Source: CAZSNT01 sp964607765 (GTDB lineage: Bacteria > Verrucomicrobiota > Lentisphaeria > Oligosphaerales > JABHEG01). Taken from it: a stretch of 17,500 bases of DNA. The translations under genes and the position numbers were made by a program. The notes under the pieces are model-generated. The model was given only the letters and a program-made list of their open reading frames with translations. It had not been told where the DNA came from and did not search any database. Within the stretch, counting starts at the first letter, position 1. Each line of letters begins with the position of its first letter. Shown one piece after another: positions 1-4,922 of this stretch. The stretch covers positions 1-17,500 of the forward strand of contig CAZSNT010000195.1 in assembly GCA_964607765.1 (NCBI GenBank). The letters run 5' to 3'.

Positions 1-1
1 G

Positions 2-133
2 TCACTCTACCATGTGGTGTGGTTGCGAAGAAGGCGGGATGGCCGTACGCTTACGATGGAACGACCGGTTGACCAGGACATGCTCTGGAAAGCCATCTCG
101 GAGATGGAGGATCAGCATGAATACCTGTTCTAG
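2..133 (+). CDS. Possible C-terminal tail of a truncated gene, function unknown
   Basis: The frame beginning at base 2 is open from the window edge to a TAG at 131-133 and encodes about 43 residues ending in MEDQHEYLF. The peptide has a mixed, amphipathic composition with an Arg-rich patch (WLRRRRDGRT) and an acidic end, which looks more protein-like than the other two frames. No start codon or domain is visible, because any gene here began outside the window. It might be the tail of a transposase, given the structured RNA that follows, but nothing in the peptide identifies it. It could also be a chance open frame. Confidence 0.25.
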   Translation, partial: SLYHVVWLRRRRDGRTLTMERPVDQDMLWKAISEMEDQHEYLF

Positions 134-299
134 ATCCGGTTGGATCAGGACTAGCTCTCATGAATGCGTCACTTCGTTCCCGCATTCACTGGCTCGGCAC
201 CCGCTTTGGCGGTCACCGACCCAATCTCATCTCCTTTATTTCTCTCGTTCCCGGGGATCCGGATGAGTGTTCGGGAAGAAAACAAAGAGGATGAAGTCG

Positions 300-611
300 C
301 CTCGTTGGGCCTCCGCAGGAGGTCAACGAGCGAACGAGAGCCGGTATAACCGGGTCTCGTGTTTGAGCATGGACTACTGTAGGCAAGTAGGACCTTGACT
401 GAAGTTGAGAGCTGGTGTGAGCACAGTTGCCCCCCGTAGTTCGGGGAGCGATGCAGGTTACGTGGAATCGTGGGTCAGGTCAGCCGGTCTACCCATCGCC
501 TGCATGCCCTGTCGGCTGGGATTCACTTCCATAGTGTTATGGAACGTGTCAGCCAGCCTAGTCGGTCAAGGACCAACATCTGACGGTTCGCCTTTCTCAA
601 GGGCCAGGTCA
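300..611 (+). ncRNA. Candidate structured non-coding RNA
   Basis: Read on the + strand, this interval has at least seven inverted repeats in about 310 bases. They are: 301-330 (CTCGTTG/CAACGAG outer stem, CCTCC/GGAGG inner stem, GCA loop); 334-360 (12 pairs with one G-G mismatch, ATA loop); 374-390 (CTACT/AGTAG); 432-446 (CCCCG/CGGGG); 451-505 (ATGCAGG/CCTGCAT closing an inner CG-TGGGT/ACCCA-CG stem with an 11-nt one-sided bulge); 514-554 (GGCTG/CAGCC enclosing CAC-TTCCATA/TATGGAA-GTG); and 581-611 (TGAC/GTCA around GCCTT/AAGGGC). This density is unusual for chance DNA. Two bulged arms after 5' hairpins recall the architecture of IS110/IS1111 bridge RNAs, but no recombinase is visible, so that identity is a guess. 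The strand is also uncertain. Confidence 0.4.
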
Positions 612-717
612 CTGTGTTGTTACTGATCGCTCTTTGGCTATCCCCTTTGCCGGTATTCCGTTCGGGGTCTGCGCCGGTGCCTTCTAGCTGTTGCCGCCTG
701 CAGAGGTCGTCTATCAG

Positions 718-744
718 CCGAGCGTCTCATTCCGTTTCGCTCGG
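718..744. repeat. Perfect 7-bp inverted repeat, 13-nt loop
   Basis: CCGAGCG at 718-724 is the exact reverse complement of CGCTCGG at 738-744. No U-tract follows on either strand, so it is not a standard terminator. It may extend the folded RNA candidate that lies upstream. Confidence 0.4.
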
Positions 745-1068
745 ATCTATGTCCCATCGTCGGTAGGTCCGGACTCAGTCTCGGCGTCAGCCTTCCTTCA
801 TCCGTTGAGGAATGATGCCCGGGGCTTTGAGGCACCCGGACATCTGTCCCGTGTGACCTGACCATCGTATACACATTCTTCTACCTGGCTGAAAAAAGTC
901 CTTCAAGCCCGTGGAAAAAAGTAGAGTTTTCTGCCGGCGGCCTCTTCGCTACCACCTGTGGCATTGGTGAATTCCGCCTTGTAGTCCGAAGCGAAGTTGG
1001 CGGTTTCGTCCTGATGGGGCCGCCGATCCCGCTCTTGACCAGTTCTGATAGTATCCCCCCCGCGATGC

Positions 1069-1171
1069 CACTCCCGATTCTGTGAGCTTTGTGGAACTCA
1101 CCGTGGAATCGGATGCAGATGGGCGCTCATCCGGGTCCCATGAACAAGGAACGCCCAAAATCGAAAGGAGC
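1069..1171 (+). promoter_or_regulatory. Leader copy A with TGGGCG/CGCCCA hairpin
   Basis: These 103 bp align almost without gaps to 2146-2248. The first 58 positions match at 37 sites and include 14 identical bases in a row (AACTCACCGTGGAA). TGGGCG at 1120-1125 and CGCCCA at 1152-1157 can form a stem around 26 nt. The Shine-Dalgarno AAAGGAG follows at 1164-1170. One frame is open from 1052 and stops at TAA 1175-1177, overlapping the next gene's ATG as TAATG, so a coupled leader peptide is possible; it would need a GTG start such as 1082 or 1091. It could be an attenuator-like leader or a remnant of duplicated coding DNA. Confidence 0.5.
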
Positions 1172-1176
1172 GTGTA

Positions 1177-1641
1177 ATGAACGCAGTCAAGAAAAAGCAG
1201 GTGAATGAGAGCAGTGGGGTATCTTCGGCGACTCCCGCAAAGACGTGGAGGATTGAGCGGTCTGGTAGGCCCTGCTTATCCTTCGAAGGGGAACTGATCG
1301 CAGGCGACGATGGGGTCTACCAGGACGGCGTAGAACAGCAGAGATACCATCAACTGGGTATCTTCAGAACTGCTGACGGCAAGTTCGTCGTCGTCATCGA
1401 CTATTACGCTTTGGTGGACGGAGAACTGGACCATTCGGAGGCCCATGTCGTTGCTCAGAGCGGAGTGGGGGACGTACTGACAGACTACTGCCCGGAGGCA
1501 AGGTGTCAGTGTATCAATCCTGCGACGGAGGACTTCCAGAGAGAACTGAAGCTTGTGCAATGGGATCTTGCTGCCCGCTACCGGGAGCAGGTACGTCGGT
1601 TGCTCAAGGACTTCGCTGAGTTCGATGAAACAATCGACTGA
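1177..1641 (+). CDS. Hypothetical protein, 154 aa
   Basis: The ATG at 1177 has a good Shine-Dalgarno (AAAGGAG at 1164-1170, 6-nt spacer). The product has a low-complexity polar N-terminus of about 25 residues. A beta-rich core follows (about residues 55-90, including LGIFRTADGKFVVVIDYY), then an acidic stretch and a short Cys pair (CQC near residue 110), then an amphipathic helical C-terminus (about 120-150). There is no signal peptide or membrane segment. I do not recognise the family. It is separated from its neighbours by long gene-free stretches and shares its leader with the unrelated gene at 2255, so the two may be regulated alike or arrived by similar insertion events. That it is a real gene is fairly likely; its function is unknown. 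Confidence 0.7.
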   Translation: MNAVKKKQVNESSGVSSATPAKTWRIERSGRPCLSFEGELIAGDDGVYQDGVEQQRYHQLGIFRTADGKFVVVIDYYALVDGELDHSEAHVVAQSGVGDVLTDYCPEARCQCINPATEDFQRELKLVQWDLAARYREQVRRLLKDFAEFDETID

Positions 1642-1663
1642 TGGATGGGAACGGTGGGCCTGG

Positions 1664-1688
1664 GGGAACGCTTCTGTCGAGCGTTCCC
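1664..1688 (+). terminator. Hairpin just after the 154-aa gene, terminator-like
   Basis: GGGAACGC at 1664-1671 pairs perfectly with GCGTTCCC at 1681-1688 across a 9-nt loop, 23 nt after the stop codon at 1639-1641. The position and stem strength suit a transcription end, but the following bases are C-rich rather than a U-run. It may be only a 3'-end hairpin or a weak terminator. Confidence 0.4.
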
Positions 1689-2145
1689 TCTCCCATCGGC
1701 AACGAATGTCAGAGGGACTGCCGCGTCCTCAGGTCCGCGCCGTGGGGGTCTGCACGAGGAAGACCAGACGTTCGGAATGGACTACTGGTCTCCCTGGCTC
1801 TGGTGATTCGACTGCTGCCTCCTCACCGGCACCCCGGTCTGCTTTCCCTGGACTCACCCCTTTTCCGTCCCACCCCGCCCACAGTTTCCTGCGCCGATTC
1901 GATGGTCTCCTGGATGGCGTCTATGTCCCCTTCCCCGTCGCGGATTCAGCCAATGATGGAGGGAGTTTTCTGGCAAGAGCGTCCCGGGCAGTGTTCGCCG
2001 CCGCTTCGACAGCCAATAGCGATACAGGGACGGGGATAGCGCGCTGATGCCTGCTAGACGGCGTTTGTGTCGGTGCCCCCTGACTCCTTTAGGCCGGGAA
2101 CATGCCTCCGCACGTTTCTATCTGTTTTCGCAAAATCCGTCATCT
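1689..2145. other. Gene-free spacer, nothing recognised
   Basis: About 460 bp of GC-rich DNA lie between the hairpin after the first small gene and the second leader copy. Overlapping + strand frames here are open by chance: they are Ser/Pro/Arg-rich and lack a ribosome-binding site. A minus-strand frame across about 1935-2045 has an Ala-rich, slightly protein-like composition but no start codon. No repeat or RNA structure stands out. Confidence 0.5.
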
Positions 2146-2248
2146 CACTCCGGACTCGAACGATTCCTCCAAACTCACCGTGGAAACTGACTTGGATGGG
2201 CGCCGATTCAGTTCCACGGAAAACACTAACGCCCAAAGAAACAGGAGC
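2146..2248 (+). promoter_or_regulatory. Leader copy B with TGGGCG/CGCCCA hairpin
   Basis: This is the counterpart of the leader at 1069-1171. TGGGCG at 2197-2202 and CGCCCA at 2230-2235 flank 27 nt, and the Shine-Dalgarno CAGGAGC follows at 2242-2248. In the matching frame both copies encode TPDS, then five variable residues, LTVE, S/T, D, one variable residue and DGR. The TPDS codons and one Asp codon differ only at silent positions. Here the frame runs on in phase into the gene at 2255, whereas copy A stops at TAATG. Confidence 0.5.
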
Positions 2249-2254
2249 AAAAAC

Positions 2255-2854
2255 ATGAGCAAGAAACGGAAGAAGAAGAGATCGCACGCAACGGAGCGAA
2301 GGCCAATGGCTGCCCCCCCAGCCGCGGAGGCGGAACTGGTCATATTGCACCACCGTATCGATAGGTCGCTGGTGACATTGGGAGATATTGCCGCTCTGAC
2401 AAGGGACTGCAACCAACTCTACCTGGGCAAGCGAAGTCCGTGGTTCCGCTATGCCAAACAGAGCGTGCTTCTTACGTTTTGCGGCTACGACGATGATCCG
2501 AGAGAAATCCACGAAATCCCGGAGATTCGTGAGTATTGCTGGAAGATACTGGAGCACATTCCGGTCACATACATGTGTGACGACGTGACCATGGAGGCTC
2601 TGGCCCTCTGCACAGTATTCACCACGATGGACCGTCATCGGGCGGGGCCCGGCATGAGTAGCCTGCTTCTACAGGGGAATAAGGAGTTGGCGATCAAGTG
2701 GTGTCTGGCAACCGGCCAGGTCGTTGGTGGGTACGCCAGTCGGCTTGGTCTCTCCCCACAGGAAGCCGAGAAGCTAGCGGAGAGGGCCGCTCGCACTCTC
2801 ATCGATATCAGGCAAGGGAAGTCCGCCAGTGCCCGATTGGTGGCACTCCAGTAG
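2255..2854 (+). CDS. Hypothetical protein, 199 aa
   Basis: The start was placed at ATG 2255, with Shine-Dalgarno CAGGAGC at 2242-2248, because the upstream in-frame ATG at 2102 would add 51 residues that correspond to the leader shared with the gene at 1177. The N-terminus is strongly basic (KKRKKKR at residues 3-9). An acidic motif GYDDDPREIHEIPEIREY lies at 77-94, and a helical Ala/Glu-rich C-terminus at about 165-185. No membrane segment or catalytic signature is evident. The acidic motif is reminiscent of uncharacterised bacterial proteins, but I cannot name a family. It lies 387 bp before the methyltransferase operon on the same strand and is probably a separate unit. Confidence 0.7.
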   Translation: MSKKRKKKRSHATERRPMAAPPAAEAELVILHHRIDRSLVTLGDIAALTRDCNQLYLGKRSPWFRYAKQSVLLTFCGYDDDPREIHEIPEIREYCWKILEHIPVTYMCDDVTMEALALCTVFTTMDRHRAGPGMSSLLLQGNKELAIKWCLATGQVVGGYASRLGLSPQEAEKLAERAARTLIDIRQGKSASARLVALQ

Positions 2855-3241
2855 GCATGGTTGTCTTGTGTTGCAGACACCGCAACAGCGAACAGGTGGT
2901 GACGACTGAGGCAGGGGACCAAGCGCCCGAACTGAGCGACTGGTCTCCCGCCTCTCACAATCCCCACCGGTCTCCTTGACACCCCCCGTTGAGATCCTAT
3001 TCTTCAACATGCCACGTCTGACCAACTCGGTAGCCACCCCGGTTTGGCTGAAGGGGGAGGAGCGGGAACGCCTGAATCACGGTTTCACGCGTAGTAGGTA
3101 CTGGCGATGGATGGCCGCTGGCTCTCCGTTGCCGAGATTGCTGTATACTCGGGGGTGTTATACAACGCGCTTTACGAATGGACTACACGCAGGAATATGC
3201 CTGTTCACAACTCGAGACAGTTCTGGGAGTGCAGTAGGTAG
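2855..3241. other. Intergenic region upstream of the defence operon
   Basis: Nearly 390 bp without a credible gene. A frame from TTG 2976 to 3245 has no ribosome-binding site and an unconvincing composition. A 6-bp hairpin lies at 2869-2887 (TGTTGC/GCAACA). The promoter-like palindrome is described separately. This is the most likely control region for the operon that starts at 3242. Confidence 0.5.
3138..3164 (+). promoter_or_regulatory. Possible promoter overlapping a TGTATA/TATACA palindrome
   Basis: TTGCTG at 3138-3143 and TATACA at 3159-3164 resemble sigma70 -35 and -10 boxes with a short 15-nt spacer. TGTATA at 3142-3147 is the reverse complement of TATACA at 3159-3164, giving an 11-nt-spaced inverted repeat that overlaps both boxes. 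That arrangement would suit an operator. It ends 77 bp before the methyltransferase start. Both readings rest on pattern alone. Confidence 0.3.
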
Positions 3242-4495
3242 ATGATGGGCATGAACGGGGCCGTGCAGGCGAATGTAGATCCCCGCGGGGTTGACGCGGG
3301 ATCTTCCCAGGCAAGTAGCATTGCCCCTGCGGGCTACGGTTCCACCTTGCTTCGCTGGCTCAGGCATGCTGAATGGCCAGGGCCGGGCGCTCCTTGGCCA
3401 AGACGACGTTCGCTCTCTGCGGTTGACCTTTTCTGCGGATGTGGGGGACTGACCATGGGGGCGTGGGAAGCCTGCCGACTGTCCAACCTGAGCCTTGACA
3501 TCAAGCTAGCCCTGGACACGAACTGTCAAGCGCTTGAGGTCTTCCGTAGGAATTTCCACTGCGGCGCGAGAGTCGCGAGACAGGGGAACGTCGAGGCGCT
3601 CTTCAGCGGGGAGCTGGGTGCGCCCTGCACACGCGAGGAGGAATGCGTGAAGGAACAGGTGGGATCTGTTGATGTCCTCGTTGCGGGCCCGCCGTGCCAG
3701 GGGCACTCGGACCTCAACAATAGCACGAGACGCGACGACCCCAGGAACGGGCTGTATCTTAGAACCGTTAGAGCGGCGGAGATCCTGCGCCCAGTCGCCG
3801 TTCTCATCGAGAATGTGCCAACCGTTGTCCACGACAGGTCGGGGGTCGTGCAGAGGGCAAGGCGCGCCCTAGCAGCAGCCAACTACTGCGTATCCGAGGC
3901 GCATGTGGACTTCTCGGCCCTCGGAGTCCCGCAACGTCGGCGTCGCCACGTTCTCACAGCGGTGAAGAGGGGCAGCTTCGATGTCGCCAAGTTCGCCGCA
4001 TCTCTTTGCGCCGTGGAAATCCCGTTGGCTCCCTACATCGCAGGGCTTGAGGAAGAGCCTAACACTCGGACTGGCATATTTTATCAGGCGGCCAACATGC
4101 GGAAGGAAAACAGGGCTCGCCTTCAGTACCTGTTCGAGCACAACTTGTATGAGTTGCCCGATCACCTTCGCCCACCTTGCCACCGCGACAAGCCGCACAC
4201 CTATGCATCCGTCTACGGTCGTCTCAGGCCTGATGGTCCCGCCCAGACAATCACGAGCGGCTTCGGCTGCATGGGGCAAGGACGTTACGTTCACCCGACA
4301 GAACAGCGGACACTGACTGCGCACGAGGCCGCGCGCATTCAGGGGTTCCCCGACTTCTTTGACTTTTCCCCAGCCCGAACATTCAAGGCATTGCGCACAA
4401 TGATAGCCAACGCCGTGCCGCCGCAACTGGCGGCGGCGATCGTGCTGGAGTGGCTTCACTGCAATGTGGTCGGCGATGGACACTGTATCTCCTAA
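3242..4495 (+). CDS. druM: C5-cytosine DNA methyltransferase (DruM-like)
   Basis: The product (417 aa) transfers methyl from S-adenosylmethionine to C5 of cytosine in a DNA site. Canonical motifs appear in order: VDLFCGCGG at 61-69 (SAM binding), GPPCQG at 149-154 with catalytic Cys152, ENV at 190-192, QRRRR at 231-235, a short target-recognition region of about 240-340, RIQGFP at 365-370, and a final motif at 387-394 (MIANAVPP). All key residues are present, so it should be active. The start is uncertain: ATGs at 3242, 3245 and 3251 are all in frame and the Shine-Dalgarno (GGGAG) is distant. The first 55 residues look disordered. It heads the operon and overlaps vsr. The family is certain; the druM label follows from the downstream Druantia-like genes. 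Confidence 0.92.
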   Translation: MMGMNGAVQANVDPRGVDAGSSQASSIAPAGYGSTLLRWLRHAEWPGPGAPWPRRRSLSAVDLFCGCGGLTMGAWEACRLSNLSLDIKLALDTNCQALEVFRRNFHCGARVARQGNVEALFSGELGAPCTREEECVKEQVGSVDVLVAGPPCQGHSDLNNSTRRDDPRNGLYLRTVRAAEILRPVAVLIENVPTVVHDRSGVVQRARRALAAANYCVSEAHVDFSALGVPQRRRRHVLTAVKRGSFDVAKFAASLCAVEIPLAPYIAGLEEEPNTRTGIFYQAANMRKENRARLQYLFEHNLYELPDHLRPPCHRDKPHTYASVYGRLRPDGPAQTITSGFGCMGQGRYVHPTEQRTLTAHEAARIQGFPDFFDFSPARTFKALRTMIANAVPPQLAAAIVLEWLHCNVVGDGHCIS

Positions 4496-4922
4496 AGAAC
4501 GCAGTCGGATCATGGCTTCAGTCCCCCAGCGGCACTCGACGCCTGAGATCGCTGTTCGCAGGCTGGTGCACTCCATGGGCTACCGATACCGCTTGCACCG
4601 ACGTGATCTCCCGGGCACGCCGGATCTGACATTCATCAGCCGACGAAAGGTCATCTTCGTGCATGGCTGTTTCTGGCACCGTCATGGTTGCAGGCTGACG
4701 ACGACTCCAGAGACCAACGCGGAGTTCTGGGCGAACAAGTTCAGAGAGAACCAGGAGCGAGATGAGCGAGTTGTAAGGCAGCTCACACGTGCAGGCTGGG
4801 GTGTCCTAGTCGTCTGGCAGTGCGAAATCAAAGACGAGGGCGAGCTTGCGGCTCGAATTCGCTCCTTTTTGGGAGATGACGGTCCTCCCAGTCGCTCTCC
4901 TCGACGGGAGGAGTGCCCATGA
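4476..4922 (+). CDS. vsr: Very short patch repair endonuclease (Vsr)
   Basis: Vsr nicks 5' of the T in T:G mismatches that arise when 5-methylcytosine deaminates. The 148-aa product shows the family pattern: MDTVSPKERSRIM at the start, LPGTPDLTF with catalytic Asp50, VHGCFWHRHGC at 62-72 giving His63, catalytic His68 and zinc ligands Cys65, His70 and Cys72, WANKFRENQERD at about 85-96, and GWGVLVVWQCE at 107-117 with the last zinc ligand Cys116. ATG 4476 was chosen because it aligns with family N-termini; ATG 4464 is an in-frame alternative adding four residues. The gene overlaps the methyltransferase end by 20 nt. The pairing parallels dcm-vsr and implies the host genome really is methylated by the upstream enzyme. 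All catalytic residues are intact. Confidence 0.93.
   Translation: MDTVSPKERSRIMASVPQRHSTPEIAVRRLVHSMGYRYRLHRRDLPGTPDLTFISRRKVIFVHGCFWHRHGCRLTTTPETNAEFWANKFRENQERDERVVRQLTRAGWGVLVVWQCEIKDEGELAARIRSFLGDDGPPSRSPRREECP

Larger units (their letters stand above)
134..1176. other. Gene-free stretch with extensive RNA-like secondary structure
   Basis: No convincing protein gene is present in about 1 kb. Short open frames on both strands have no ribosome-binding site and a composition expected of chance. The stretch holds the folded-RNA candidate at 300-611, a perfect 7-bp hairpin at 718-744 (CCGAGCG/CGCTCGG), two direct GAAAAAAGT copies at 891-899 and 914-922, and from 1069 the leader shared with the gene at 2255. 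Confidence 0.6.

Noticed and set aside
300..860. Group II intron or known housekeeping RNA (RNase P, tmRNA)
   Set aside because: I could not find a domain V hairpin with the AGC triad, a GUGYG 5' end, or the conserved cores of RNase P or tmRNA.
1553..2047. Two overlapping + strand open frames after the first small gene
   Set aside because: One overlaps the gene at 1177 out of frame. Both are Ser/Pro/Arg-rich without a Shine-Dalgarno and resemble chance reading of GC-rich spacer.
2102..2254. Upstream start (ATG 2102) for the 199-aa gene
   Set aside because: The extra residues coincide with the leader shared with the gene at 1177, and the good Shine-Dalgarno sits before ATG 2255.
3869..4576. 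Minus-strand open frame of 235 codons
   Set aside because: It is antisense to the methyltransferase motifs and vsr, lacks a ribosome-binding site and has no recognisable domain.
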